Source: Synechococcus sp. WH 7805 | GTDB lineage: Bacteria; Cyanobacteriota; Cyanobacteriia; PCC-6307; Cyanobiaceae | Length of the DNA stretch: 54,365 nt | Direction of reading: 5' to 3' | NCBI RefSeq assembly: GCF_000153285.1 | Contig: NZ_CH724168.1 | Location: forward strand, 1,553,848 to 1,608,212 | Shown: positions 9,389-20,219 of the stretch, piece by piece | Numbering within the stretch: the stretch's first letter is position 1 | How the letters are laid out: every line of letters starts with the position of its first letter | The notes under the pieces: model-generated | The model's database searches: none | What the model was told of the DNA's origin: nothing | What the model saw: the letters and a program-made list of their open reading frames with translations, nothing else | Made by a program: the position numbers and the translations under genes

Positions 9389-9389
<1 letters not shown>
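9051..9389 (-). CDS. Secreted SH3-like hypothetical protein
   Basis: This 112-residue protein begins with a signal-peptide-like segment (Arg near residue 10, then [20 protein letters not shown]). The mature part has the look of a bacterial SH3 domain: [16 protein letters not shown] followed by GRDWIQVQV and ending RGWIHG, the usual GWI/GW strand of such domains. Bacterial SH3 domains often bind peptidoglycan or peptides, but the ligand here is unknown. It starts in a TGATG overlap with gyrB and ends in an ATGGCTGA overlap with crcB, so it is likely co-translated with both. Confidence 0.75.
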
Positions 9390-11462
<2,073 letters not shown>

Positions 11463-11473
11463 TTTGATGTGCG

Positions 11474-12406
11474 ATGCCCCACACCAACTCTGAAACGGAG
11501 GGCAGCAGCGATAGCAGTGCTCCCCTCGTGGTGGTGCTGCTTGGCCCCACCGCAAGCGGCAAAACCGCCCTGTCTCTGGAACTGGCGGAGCGGTTCAATC
11601 TGGAGATTCTCAACGTGGATTCCCGCCAGCTTTATCGGGAGATGGACGTAGGCACGGCCAAGCCCAGCCCAGACCAGCAGGCGCGCATCCGCCACCATCT
11701 GCTCGACCTGCGTGACCCCGACCAGCCCATCACTTTGCAGGAGTTCCAGCAGGAGGCACTGAAGGCTGTGAATCACAGCCTGACCAAGCGTGGCGCCGCT
11801 TTTCTAGTCGGCGGCAGCGGGCTCTATCTCAAAGCGCTCACCGGTGGGCTGCGTCCCCCCGCCGTGCCTCCCCAACCGGCACTGCGCCGAGAACTGGCGA
11901 ATCTGGGCCAACCGGTGTGCCACCAGCTACTGACGTATGCCGATCCAGAAGCGGCCATGCGCATCGCCAGCGCTGATGCGGTGCGTACCCAACGCGCTTT
12001 GGAAGTGCTCTATGCCACGGGAGCGCCAATGAGCAGCCAGACCAGTGCCAGCCCACCGCCCTGGCGCGTGCTGGAGCTAGGCCTCAACCCCGCCGATCTG
12101 CGACAGCGCATCGGCCAGCGCACCCAGTCGCTTTACAGCGATGGTCTTTTAAAGGAAACGCAACGCCTGCGGGAACGCTATGGCCCCGACCTGCCCCTCC
12201 TCCAAACCATTGGCTACGGCGAAGCCCTGCAAGTGCTTGATGGCACTCTGAGCCATCAAGCAGCAATCGCCCAAACCACACGGCGCACCCAGCAATTCGC
12301 GAAGCGGCAACGCACCTGGTTCCGGCGCCAGCATCAGCCCCATTGGTTGCCCGATGACAATCCCCTGAGTGAAGCCGGACACCTGATCGAGGCGGGTCTA
12401 GGGTGA
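11474..12406 (+). CDS. miaA: tRNA dimethylallyltransferase MiaA
   Basis: MiaA transfers a dimethylallyl group to adenine 37 of tRNAs that read codons starting with U. The P-loop is [13 protein letters not shown] (about residues 21-33), followed by the substrate motif [16 protein letters not shown]. The family motif [11 protein letters not shown] is near residue 115, and [11 protein letters not shown] near 245. At 310 residues the protein is full length. It is transcribed away from gyrB. The first 18 residues before the P-loop strand are rich in Ser and Thr and poorly conserved, so the exact start is slightly uncertain. Confidence 0.96.
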   Translation: MPHTNSETEGSSDSSAPLVVVLLGPTASGKTALSLELAERFNLEILNVDSRQLYREMDVGTAKPSPDQQARIRHHLLDLRDPDQPITLQEFQQEALKAVNHSLTKRGAAFLVGGSGLYLKALTGGLRPPAVPPQPALRRELANLGQPVCHQLLTYADPEAAMRIASADAVRTQRALEVLYATGAPMSSQTSASPPPWRVLELGLNPADLRQRIGQRTQSLYSDGLLKETQRLRERYGPDLPLLQTIGYGEALQVLDGTLSHQAAIAQTTRRTQQFAKRQRTWFRRQHQPHWLPDDNPLSEAGHLIEAGLG

Positions 12407-12463
12407 AGGATGCAACCGCAGCGGGTTCTCTTTCCAACGGCCCGCGGCCCCTTCCCTCACTGA

Positions 12464-13126
12464 ATGCCACCACGTCCCCGTTTTGATCGCCGTGCTCCCG
12501 TCCGGGAGCTCCCCAACATCAACGACCGCATCAATTACCCCCAGCTTCGGGTGGTGGATGCCGACGGCACCCAGTTGGGAGTCATCGACCGGGAGAAAGC
12601 GCTGGAGGTGGCGCAGGAGCGGGAACTCGATTTAGTGCTGGTCAGCGAGAAGGCCGATCCGCCGGTATGCCGGATCATGGATTACGGCAAATACAAGTTC
12701 GAACAGGAGAAAAAAGCCAAGGAGGCCAAGAAGAAATCGCACCAGACCGAAGTCAAAGAGGTCAAGATGCGTTACAAAATCGATCAGCATGATTACGACG
12801 TGCGTATTGGTCAGGCCCAGCGTTTCCTGAAAGCTGGCGACAAAGTGAAGTGCACGGTGATCTTTCGCGGTCGGGAGATTCAGCACACCGCTCTCGCAGA
12901 AACGCTGCTGCGGCGCATGGCCAAGGATCTCGAGGAACCTGCTGAGATCCAGCAACCCCCGAAGCGGGAAGGCCGCAACATGATCATGTTCCTTACACCG
13001 CGGAAGACCCCGCTGGCGAAAAAAGACGACAAAGAGCAGAGCGCCACTAGGGCCGTGCGCACGATCACGGCGCCGCCCCGGCCCACCTCAGCTCGGCTCG
13101 CGAGCAAGCCCGGGGGCAACGGCTAA
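12464..13126 (+). CDS. infC: Translation initiation factor IF-3
   Basis: IF-3 binds the 30S subunit and checks start codons. The N-terminal domain begins [18 protein letters not shown], followed by [21 protein letters not shown] and the C-domain with [17 protein letters not shown]. At 220 residues it is longer than the roughly 180 of E. coli: after FLTPRK it carries a 40-residue tail rich in Lys, Ala and Pro, as cyanobacterial versions often do. The gene ends in a 4-base CTAA overlap with the convergent dienelactone hydrolase gene. rpmI and rplT, often next to infC in other bacteria, are absent here. Confidence 0.96.
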   Translation: MPPRPRFDRRAPVRELPNINDRINYPQLRVVDADGTQLGVIDREKALEVAQERELDLVLVSEKADPPVCRIMDYGKYKFEQEKKAKEAKKKSHQTEVKEVKMRYKIDQHDYDVRIGQAQRFLKAGDKVKCTVIFRGREIQHTALAETLLRRMAKDLEEPAEIQQPPKREGRNMIMFLTPRKTPLAKKDDKEQSATRAVRTITAPPRPTSARLASKPGGNG

Positions 13127-13929
13127 CGCCTGAGCGCCTCCAGCAGCACCTGCCAACCCTGCGCAGCAGCCTCCGGCTGATACGCAGCGCGCGCATCACA
13201 CATGAAACCGTGATCGGCGTCGGGAAAGCTGACGCAACGCAACCTCTCACCGGAGGGATCCGCCTGGCGCAGAGCTGATTCGATGGCATCCCGATCCACC
13301 TTGGGGATCAAAGGATCGTCCAAACCGAAGAGACAAGTGAGCTCCCCTTGCACCTGGGGCAGACTGTCCAGGGTGGGCGCACCACCTCCCGGACGGCCCT
13401 GCACCACACCGGCACCATAGAAATCGAAGGTTCTGGTTACCTCAGGCAGGGAAGCCATGAGCAGGGCCACATGCCCTCCGAAACAAAATCCCACCACAGT
13501 GATCTCCGCCTGAGGATCGTTGAGTTGTCTGCGCAGCCAACTGATCGCGGCCGTTCCATCGGCCAGAAGCGCAGCCGCGGTCGTGGCGATCTTGTGACCA
13601 CGGCCTTCGGCCAGTTGCATCTCGCCATAGCTCAGATCGAGCTCTGGAGCCGTGCGGGCGAACAGAGGCATCGCCAGAGCAGGCACTCCCGTAGCGGCGA
13701 TGCGATCAGCCACCGACCTCACCCAGGCGTTGACGCCAAACACTTCGGGCAGAACGAGAACAGCACGTTTTCGCTCCTGATATGACTCAGTTTCGTTACG
13801 GTTACGTGCAACCCGACCAACTGCACCTGTTTCGACTCCTGTGGGTGCCCACCAGCAGCGCAAGGGCACAGGCCCGTCATTGACGTAACACCAACCCCGC
13901 ACTTGAGGCTCAGCCGAAGAAATTGGCAT
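13123..13929 (-). CDS. Dienelactone hydrolase family protein
   Basis: This is a soluble alpha/beta hydrolase of about 268 residues. The dienelactone hydrolase hallmarks are visible: the glutamate of [10 protein letters not shown], the cysteine nucleophile in [11 protein letters not shown], an aspartate in FGLDDPLIP and the histidine in [10 protein letters not shown], so the triad is Cys-Asp-His. The natural substrate in cyanobacteria is not known. A segment near residues 40-52 ([16 protein letters not shown]) interrupts the usual strand spacing before LPEVFG. The start is uncertain: ATG at 13929 is chosen, and a GTG at 13959 would add ten residues and overlap the divergent regulator's promoter region. 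Confidence 0.88.
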   Translation of the reverse strand: MPISSAEPQVRGWCYVNDGPVPLRCWWAPTGVETGAVGRVARNRNETESYQERKRAVLVLPEVFGVNAWVRSVADRIAATGVPALAMPLFARTAPELDLSYGEMQLAEGRGHKIATTAAALLADGTAAISWLRRQLNDPQAEITVVGFCFGGHVALLMASLPEVTRTFDFYGAGVVQGRPGGGAPTLDSLPQVQGELTCLFGLDDPLIPKVDRDAIESALRQADPSGERLRCVSFPDADHGFMCDARAAYQPEAAAQGWQVLLEALRR

Positions 13930-14008
13930 AAGGACACGGACCACCCGGACAATTGTCACCAGGCCATCCTGTCCTTAAGGTGGCCGCATTCAGACCTGGC
14001 CCACCGGC

Positions 14009-14999
14009 GTGCGATTCCACATCCAACAGGAAAGCGACATACCGGCATCGACCCAGCTCTACAACCAGATCTGCTTTGCCATTGCCGCCCGGCACTATCC
14101 GCCCGGGACATCGCCTACCAAGCACCCGCCAACTGGCGATGCAGACCGGACTGCACCGCAACACCATCAGCAAGGTGTATCGCCAGCTGGAAACCGATGG
14201 AGTGGTGGAAGCCATGGCCGGCTCGGGCATCTACGTGCGCGACCAGCAGAAACCCCGGGAGATCCGCACGCCGATGACGCCACGCAACCGCGGGGTGACA
14301 GACCTCGACAGGGAGGTGCGCAAATGCGTTGACGGACTGCTGAACGCCGGATGCACCCTTCAGCAGACCCGGGATCTGCTCACCCGCGAGATCGACTGGA
14401 GGTTGCGCTGTGGTGCCCGGGTCTTGGTCAGCACTCCTCGGGAGGACATCGGCGCCTCAATGCTGATCGCTGAGGAACTCGAGCCAAGCCTGGATGTGCC
14501 GGTGGAGGTGGTGCCAATGGAGGAACTGGAGAGCGTCCTGGATAGCGCCAGCAATGGCACGGTCGTGACCAGCCGCTATTTCCTCCAGCCCGTGGAAGAA
14601 CTCGCCAAGCGCCACGGAGTGCGCGCCGTGGCGGTGGACCTCAACGACTTCCGGGCCGAACTAGCGATGTTGAAAGAGTTACGGCAGGGAAGCTGCGTGG
14701 GCCTGGTCAGCATCAGCCCAGGCATCCTGCGGGCCGCCGAAGTCATCCTGCACAGCATGCGCGGCAACGAACTGCTGCTGATGACCGCCACTCCAGATGT
14801 GGGCAGCCGCTTGCTGGCTCTGCTGCGGGCCTCCAGCCATGTGCTCTGCGATAAGCCCAGCCTGCCACTCGTTGAGCAAAGCCTGCGCCAGAATCGCTCC
14901 CAACTGATGCGCATGCCCCAGGTGCACTGCGCCGAGAGTTACCTGAGCGGCGACACGATCGAATTGCTGCGCAAGGAAATCGGTCTGCAAACCGCTTGA
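14009..14999 (+). CDS. GntR-family transcriptional regulator, disrupted by a single-base frameshift
   Basis: The N-terminal part of a GntR winged helix-turn-helix (VRFHIQQESDIPASTQLYNQ, GTG start at 14009) reads in one frame up to HYPPG near 14107. The continuation, HRLPSTRQLAMQTGLHRNTI and onwards to residue 330, is in another frame. One extra base in the GGG at 14105-14107 accounts for it; without that base the protein reads PPGHRLPSTRQ, the usual GntR wording. The remainder includes the recognition helix LHRNTISKVYRQLE, the wing AGSGIYVRD, and a C-terminal domain of about 220 residues that lacks an aminotransferase or FCD/UTRA signature I can recognise. In these cyanobacteria the gene usually precedes cysE, as here. 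As written the full-length protein cannot be made without a frameshift. Confidence 0.8.
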
Positions 15000-15054
15000 T
15001 GAAGACCAACTGCCAAAATGACGCCCACGAGCGCTGAGGGCGCGGCGAGCAGGC

Positions 15055-15816
15055 ATGTTGAACCACATCCGCGCCGACCTGGCGATCATTCGTGAACGGG
15101 ATCCAGCAGCCCGTGGCCCCCTGGAGATCCTCCTCTGCTATCCAGGCTTTCAAGCCCTGAGCTTGCACCGGTTAAGCCACAGGCTCTGGCGCTCCAAGCT
15201 GCCCCTGAAACTGGCGGCCCGGCTGCTCAGCCAAATGGGACGCAATCTCACCGGTGTGGAGATCCATCCGGGCGCCAGAATTGGCCATGGCGTGTTCATC
15301 GACCACGGCATGGGCGTGGTGATTGGCGAGACTGCCGAAGTGGGTGATCGCTGCCTGCTCTACCAGGGGGTGACCCTGGGTGGAACTGGCAAGGAGCACG
15401 GCAAACGTCATCCCACTCTTGCCACCAACGTGGTTGTGGGGGCAGGCGCCAAAGTTTTGGGGGCAATCTCAGTCGGCCCCAACACCAGAATCGGCGCTGG
15501 GTCCGTCGTTGTCCGCGACGTGGAGGCCGACTGCACCGTTGTGGGAGTTCCAGGAAGGGTCGTCCATCAGAGTGGCGTAAGGATCAATCCATTGGCCCAC
15601 TCCGCCCTTCCGGATGCCGAAGCCAATGTGATTCGCAACCTGATGGAGCGCATTGACCAACTGGAAGGACAGGTACGCAACTTGCAAGACCATCTCCGAG
15701 CCATCGCCACGATCAAGGGAGAGCCGATCATTGACAAGCGATGCGGCGAGGCTCAGAGCCTCAAAGATCGAGAAATTCTCGAATTCATTGGCGACCAATC
15801 AAATTCAACTTATTGA
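15055..15816 (+). CDS. cysE: Serine O-acetyltransferase
   Basis: CysE acetylates serine with acetyl-CoA, the first step of cysteine synthesis. The N-terminal helices (RADLAIIRERDPAARGPLE) are followed by a left-handed beta helix of hexapeptide repeats: GRNLTGVEIHPGARIGHG, FIDHGMGVVIGETAEVGD and GVTLGGTGKEHGKRHP, with the catalytic histidines of the DHG and GKRHP motifs. It ends at 253 residues; the last 70 or so are an added helical tail with a coiled-coil pattern (MERIDQLEGQVRNLQDHL) and no acetyltransferase motif. The downstream sulfotransferase gene starts six bases after its stop, so they may share a transcript. Confidence 0.96.
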   Translation: MLNHIRADLAIIRERDPAARGPLEILLCYPGFQALSLHRLSHRLWRSKLPLKLAARLLSQMGRNLTGVEIHPGARIGHGVFIDHGMGVVIGETAEVGDRCLLYQGVTLGGTGKEHGKRHPTLATNVVVGAGAKVLGAISVGPNTRIGAGSVVVRDVEADCTVVGVPGRVVHQSGVRINPLAHSALPDAEANVIRNLMERIDQLEGQVRNLQDHLRAIATIKGEPIIDKRCGEAQSLKDREILEFIGDQSNSTY

Positions 15817-15822
15817 CCGAGA

Positions 15823-16830
15823 ATGTTTATTTTAGGCTGCCATCGATCGGGCACTTCTCTGCTCACAAACATACTCAAATCAGCACTTGAGCGTCATAAC
15901 ACTGAAGAAACTGGAACCGCACAACAAACCATTGAATCAAATATCGACAATCCAGAAGGCCACCATGAAAGCGTTGCCATCGTTGACCTCAACGAACGAT
16001 TACTGACCATCACGAATGCAAGCTGGAATCACCCATTCCTACTCACTCCTGACTGGACCGATCTCGAACACTATCTATCACTGAACGAAACGCGACAAAC
16101 GCTGAGGCCATGGGCACTCAAAAGCAATTGGATTGACAAAGATCCGCGCTTATGTCTAACAAGAGAAGCCTATTTCCATCTCCTGCTCAAGGAAGTTCCG
16201 TCGATAGCCATTATCAGACATCCCTTCGCAGTGGCCAACTCACTCCTGGCCAGAGACGGGATGCATTCCGACCGCGCTTTAGCACTCTGGATGTGCTACA
16301 ACCATCATCTATTCAATAGCTGCAGAAGCCTGCCAAACGAGGTTCTCAGCTTCGCATTTTTAAGGCATTATCCAAAAGAAAGCTCTCAGAGATTGAGCAA
16401 TGCCGTGGCCAGCACGGCCACAATTCCAGACTGGGCGATCGAACAAGAGCTCGAGCAAAAGTTCGTCGGAGACCTCATCCGATCCAGACCGGACCAGCTT
16501 CTGTCAGATCGTGCTTCGAATTCACTACGCGAAAGCTGCATAACTCTTTACGATTTTTGCCAGGATGCATCGAAATCCAAACAAGAAATCCAAGTCATTG
16601 CCAATGAATTCAAAACGCATTTTGCGGCAAACCTAGATGAATTAAATATGATTTTTCCTGCTAATAAGATTTCAGAGATAAAAACTATTCATTTAGAACA
16701 CTTAAACCTCGAAAACCAAAGATTGCACCAGGAGTTGCAACATTCCAGAACGAGGTACAGGCGAAAAGCCGTTGAGCTCATACGCTCAGCATCACATTGG
16801 CTGAACAGACCTCACAAGCAATCGCACTAA
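15823..16830 (+). CDS. Sulfotransferase family protein
   Basis: This 335-residue protein opens with a PAPS-binding loop, [15 protein letters not shown] (residues 4-18), and later has the 3'-phosphate-binding segment [17 protein letters not shown] (near residue 130), so it probably moves sulfuryl groups from PAPS to an acceptor such as a glycan. Its C-terminus becomes helical and basic ([18 protein letters not shown]). Base composition is clearly more AT-rich than cysE before it and secA after it, suggesting it was acquired. It begins six bases after cysE, so linkage to sulfur metabolism is possible but could also be chance. Its stop overlaps that of secA by four bases. Confidence 0.85.
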   Translation: MFILGCHRSGTSLLTNILKSALERHNTEETGTAQQTIESNIDNPEGHHESVAIVDLNERLLTITNASWNHPFLLTPDWTDLEHYLSLNETRQTLRPWALKSNWIDKDPRLCLTREAYFHLLLKEVPSIAIIRHPFAVANSLLARDGMHSDRALALWMCYNHHLFNSCRSLPNEVLSFAFLRHYPKESSQRLSNAVASTATIPDWAIEQELEQKFVGDLIRSRPDQLLSDRASNSLRESCITLYDFCQDASKSKQEIQVIANEFKTHFAANLDELNMIFPANKISEIKTIHLEHLNLENQRLHQELQHSRTRYRRKAVELIRSASHWLNRPHKQSH

Positions 16831-16840
16831 GCGATTGCTT
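16816..16840. terminator. Likely bidirectional terminator between the sulfotransferase gene and secA
   Basis: A perfect 10-base inverted repeat, AAGCAATCGC and GCGATTGCTT, flanks the five-base loop ACTAA that contains both overlapping stop codons. The symmetrical stem could end transcription from either side. There is no U-tract on either strand, so it may only protect transcript ends. Confidence 0.55.
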
Positions 16841-19685
16841 CGGACACTGACTGTGGCTTCGCAGGCTGGAACATGAACATCGAATAGATCACGTTGCGGC
16901 GCATGTTGGTCATCATGTCGAGGAACATGTCATAGCCCTCGTTCTTGTATTCGATCAGGGGGTCTTTCTGGCCATAACCACGCAGGCCCACTGACTCGCG
17001 CAGGGCATCCATCGATTGGAGATGCTCGCGCCAGAGGGTATCAATCTGCTGAAGGATGAAGAAGCGCTCCGCTTCACGCATCAGGCCCGGACGCTGCTGT
17101 TCAATCTGGCCTTCCTTGAGGTCATAAGCATTACGCAATTGCTCCTGCAGAAAAGCTTTGAGCTCCTCCATCGACAATCCCTGGAGCTGATCAGGCTGGA
17201 GGTCGTCGAGCAGATACACGAACTCCTGCACCTTGCTCACCAGCTGGGTCACATCCCATTCCTCTGGAGGCAGGTCCGGATTCACATAGGCCTCAACGAT
17301 CTCGTTCATGGTGCGCTCGCCGTAGCCAATCACCTGCTTCTTCAGTTCGCGACCCTCCAGCACCCGGCGCCGTTCGGTGTAAACAGCCTTTCGCTGATTG
17401 TTCATCACCTCGTCGTACTCGAACACCTGTTTACGAATGTCGTAGTAATACGTCTCGACCTTCTTCTGAGCCCCCTCCAGGGAGCGGGTGAGCATGCCCG
17501 ATTCGATTGGCATGTCTTCCTCCACCCGGAAGGCATTCATCAGTCCGGCCACCCGGTCCCCACCAAAAATGCGCAGGAGGTTGTCGCCCAGGGAGAGGAA
17601 GAAGCGGGTGGAGCCGGGGTCTCCCTGACGCCCGGCCCGACCACGCAATTGGTTATCCACCCGACGGGATTCATGGCGCTCGGTGCCGATCACGTGCAGA
17701 CCACCGGCCTCCCGCACCCGTTGTTCTTCCTGCTTCACCACCTCGTCGTATTCCCCCTTCACCCGGGCGATGGCCGCGCGCAGAGCCGCAATCGCAGGAT
17801 CGTCGGTGGGGGCCTTCTCCGCCGCCGTAGCGATGTGATCTTCCAGTTCAATCACCGTGAGTGCCCGGTCACCCCAGGCCTTCACCAGATCCCTGGCCAA
17901 ATCGGCCAGAGCCTGATCAGTGCCCTCAGTGAGCTGGCAGGGATAGAGGCTGCCGATGGCACGGGCTTCGCTGGGGGCATGGCCATGGGGGCCACTGGCG
18001 GGGGCTGCCTTGGCAGCAAAACCTCCACCACCCTCAGCGCCGCTGCGTTGCAGAGGCACGGGCGGACGATGGCCCTCCTCCGGACGCACCAACCGAGACA
18101 GCAACACCTCGCGCAGTTTCAAGCGAGCCATGTAATCGCTGTTGCCACCAAGGATGATGTCGGTGCCACGACCCGCCATGTTGGTGGCGATGGTCACCGC
18201 CCCGGAGCGTCCGGCCTGAGCCACGATTTCGGCTTCCCGCTCCACATTCTCGGGTTTGGCATTAAGAAGGTTGTGAGGAATGTTCTCTTCTGCCAGAAGC
18301 GCACTGAGAAGCTCACTCTTCTCCACACTGGTGGTACCCACCAGCACTGGCCGGCCCTGCTGGTGCACCTCGGCGGTTTCCTTGGCCACGGCCCGCCACT
18401 TGGCCTCTTCCGTTTTGTACACCTGGTCCACCCAGTCCTGCCGGGCCCGGACCCGGTTGGTGGGCACGATGGTTGTTTCGAGTTTGTACGTCTTCTCAAA
18501 CTCGGTTTCCTCTGTTTTGGCCGTGCCGGTCATCCCGGCAAGGCGGGGGTAGAGCAGGAAGAAGTTCTGGTAGGTGATGGACGCCAGGGTCTGGGTTTCG
18601 GGCTGAATCGGCAGGGCCTCCTTGGCCTCGATCGCCTGGTGCTGGCCATCGCTCCAGCGACGTCCTGGCATGACGCGGCCGGTGAACTCATCGACGATGA
18701 CCGCTTCGCCGTCGCGCACGATGTAGTTCACATCGCGGGTGAACAGATCCTTGGCCTTGAGGGCGTTGGTGATGTAGTGGGCCCAGGGATCCTGAGGGTC
18801 ATAAAGATCGGCCACACCGATCATCTGCTCAGCCTTGGCAAAGCCCTCATCGGTAAGGGTGCAGCTGCGCTGCTTTTCATCCACTTCGTAATCACCCTCG
18901 GGATCGATCCCGTCCTTGCCCATCTCGGCCGCCCGGGTGAGGGCTGCAGCCACTTCCGCCGCCTTCTGATACTTCTCTTGAGGCCGCTCCACCTGGCCAG
19001 AAATAATCAGTGGCGTTCGGGCTTCATCAATCAGGATCGAATCGACTTCATCGATCACGCAGTACTGGAACTGCCGCTGCACCACCTCATTGATGTCAGC
19101 AGCCATGTTGTCGCGCAGGTAGTCGAACCCGAGCTCTGAGTTGGTGGCATAGGTGATGTCGCATCCGTAATTACGGCGACGTTCGGCGGGGGTCATGTCC
19201 TGCTGGATCAGACCCACGGAGAGGCCGAGGAAACGATGCACCTGCCCCATCCACTCCGCATCACGGCGTGCCAAGTAATCGTTCACGGTCACCACGTGGA
19301 CTCCGCGACCGGTCAGGGCATTGAGGAAGCTGGGCAGCGTGGCAACCAGCGTCTTGCCTTCGCCGGTTTTCATCTCAGCGATTTGCCCCTCATGCAGCAC
19401 CATGCCGCCGATCAACTGCACATCAAAGTGGCGCATGCCCAGCACTCGCTTGCCAGCTTCTCGCACCACAGCGAAGGCCTCCGGCAGCAACTCATCAAGC
19501 ACGGGTCGCTGATTTTCGAGGCTTCCGGCGTTATCAAGGCGCTGACGGAACTCGGCGGTACGCCGGCGCAGGTCCTCGTCGCTTAGAGGAGCCACCTCCT
19601 CTTCGAGGAGGTTGATATCGGACACGATCGGCTGATAGCGCTTCAGCTTGCGGGCATTGGGGTCACCCAGCAGCAGCTTGAGCAT
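16827..19685 (-). CDS. secA: Preprotein translocase ATPase SecA
   Basis: SecA drives unfolded precursor proteins through the SecYEG channel at the plasma and thylakoid membranes. Motifs: Walker A in [20 protein letters not shown], the DEAD-type box in [18 protein letters not shown], motif VI region GTDIILGGN, and the helical wing and scaffold domains. The ATG at 19685 ([19 protein letters not shown]) is the standard cyanobacterial start; a longer start at 19730 adds 15 residues without homology. The full protein is 952 residues and includes a Pro/Gly/Ala-rich insert near 18000-18090 (DNA positions) seen in cyanobacterial versions. The C-terminus ends [15 protein letters not shown], so there is no zinc-binding SecB tail, as expected in cyanobacteria. 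Confidence 0.98.
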   Translation of the reverse strand: MLKLLLGDPNARKLKRYQPIVSDINLLEEEVAPLSDEDLRRRTAEFRQRLDNAGSLENQRPVLDELLPEAFAVVREAGKRVLGMRHFDVQLIGGMVLHEGQIAEMKTGEGKTLVATLPSFLNALTGRGVHVVTVNDYLARRDAEWMGQVHRFLGLSVGLIQQDMTPAERRRNYGCDITYATNSELGFDYLRDNMAADINEVVQRQFQYCVIDEVDSILIDEARTPLIISGQVERPQEKYQKAAEVAAALTRAAEMGKDGIDPEGDYEVDEKQRSCTLTDEGFAKAEQMIGVADLYDPQDPWAHYITNALKAKDLFTRDVNYIVRDGEAVIVDEFTGRVMPGRRWSDGQHQAIEAKEALPIQPETQTLASITYQNFFLLYPRLAGMTGTAKTEETEFEKTYKLETTIVPTNRVRARQDWVDQVYKTEEAKWRAVAKETAEVHQQGRPVLVGTTSVEKSELLSALLAEENIPHNLLNAKPENVEREAEIVAQAGRSGAVTIATNMAGRGTDIILGGNSDYMARLKLREVLLSRLVRPEEGHRPPVPLQRSGAEGGGGFAAKAAPASGPHGHAPSEARAIGSLYPCQLTEGTDQALADLARDLVKAWGDRALTVIELEDHIATAAEKAPTDDPAIAALRAAIARVKGEYDEVVKQEEQRVREAGGLHVIGTERHESRRVDNQLRGRAGRQGDPGSTRFFLSLGDNLLRIFGGDRVAGLMNAFRVEEDMPIESGMLTRSLEGAQKKVETYYYDIRKQVFEYDEVMNNQRKAVYTERRRVLEGRELKKQVIGYGERTMNEIVEAYVNPDLPPEEWDVTQLVSKVQEFVYLLDDLQPDQLQGLSMEELKAFLQEQLRNAYDLKEGQIEQQRPGLMREAERFFILQQIDTLWREHLQSMDALRESVGLRGYGQKDPLIEYKNEGYDMFLDMMTNMRRNVIYSMFMFQPAKPQSVSEAIA

Positions 19686-19882
19686 GGAAAGCGCTAAATC
19701 AACTGGGGGACAGCCTACTGAGGCCGCCAAGGGGCGATGCGCCGGCGATCCGTACCACTGGCTGCATCCCTACAAAGACAAGTGCCCGAACCTCTGCAGA
19801 GGCTTCAGGCAAGCGCTGCACCGGCACTCATGACAGCCAGAAGCTGCATCGATCGAGGCGACGGATCAATCGGACCTCTTAA

Positions 19883-19902
19883 CGAAGGGTGAGCACCCTT
19901 CG
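19883..19902. repeat. Perfect inverted repeat in the secA upstream region
   Basis: CGAAGGGTG and CACCCTTCG form a 9-base inverted repeat with a 2-base spacer (or an 8-base stem with a 4-base loop). No U-tract follows in either direction. It lies about 200 bases upstream of secA and 320 upstream of the nucleotidase gene; it could be an operator or the end of an unannotated transcript. Confidence 0.45.
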
Positions 19903-20149
19903 GGATCGCAGGCAAATGATCAATCAGACATTCCTCACAGCTCTGCCAAAAAGCTCCTCGGAATTAAAACGTTGTCTTCAGCACGAGCCAAGCAAAATAC
20001 GCACTTGAACTTGAAAACTAAATCTGCATTAATTCGATCACTTTTGAAAAAAATAAAAGGAGAGAATCAAGACAAAAGAAAAGTGATGATGCAGCGCGCA
20101 ACACACGTTAGCAATTGATTATTTCAATGATAAAAAAGGACAAAAAAAC

Positions 20150-20168
20150 TTTAAACCAGCCTTAGCCG
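20150..20168 (+). promoter_or_regulatory. Possible degenerate Pho box upstream of the nucleotidase gene
   Basis: TTTAAACC and CTTAGCCG are 8-base near-repeats separated by three bases (11-base period), 51 bases before the ATG. The cyanobacterial Pho box is two or more 8-base repeats like CTTAACCT with 3-base spacing. Both units deviate at two positions, so the match is weak. An A/T-rich -10-like segment (TAAATAT) follows at about 20192-20198. Confidence 0.3.
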
Positions 20169-20219
20169 CAAATCAGACTCTCAATTTTAGGTTAAATATG
20201 TTATCGAATTAATTCTTTC

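Larger units (their letters stand above)
19686..20219. other. 534-base AT-rich intergenic region between secA and the nucleotidase gene
   Basis: This gap should hold the secA promoter (leftward) and the nucleotidase promoter (rightward). The first 180 bases have housekeeping composition; from about 19920 the DNA is strongly AT-rich with A-tracts near 20044-20060 and 20130-20148. An inverted repeat at 19883-19902 and a Pho-box-like repeat at 20150-20168 are listed separately. I see no protein gene in it. Confidence 0.7.

Noticed and set aside
13123-13959. Dienelactone hydrolase starting at GTG 13959 (278 residues)
   Set aside because: Possible, but the extra ten residues have no conserved pattern and the region probably carries the divergent promoter; ATG at 13929 kept, with uncertainty stated.
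17016-19139. A 707-codon open frame on the plus strand opposite secA
   Set aside because: Rich in His, Leu and Gly, as expected of the complement of a GC-rich gene; secA on the other strand has every family motif.
19686-19833. Short plus-strand frame overlapping the secA 5' end
   Set aside because: Overlaps the secA start in antisense and has no homology or ribosome-binding site.
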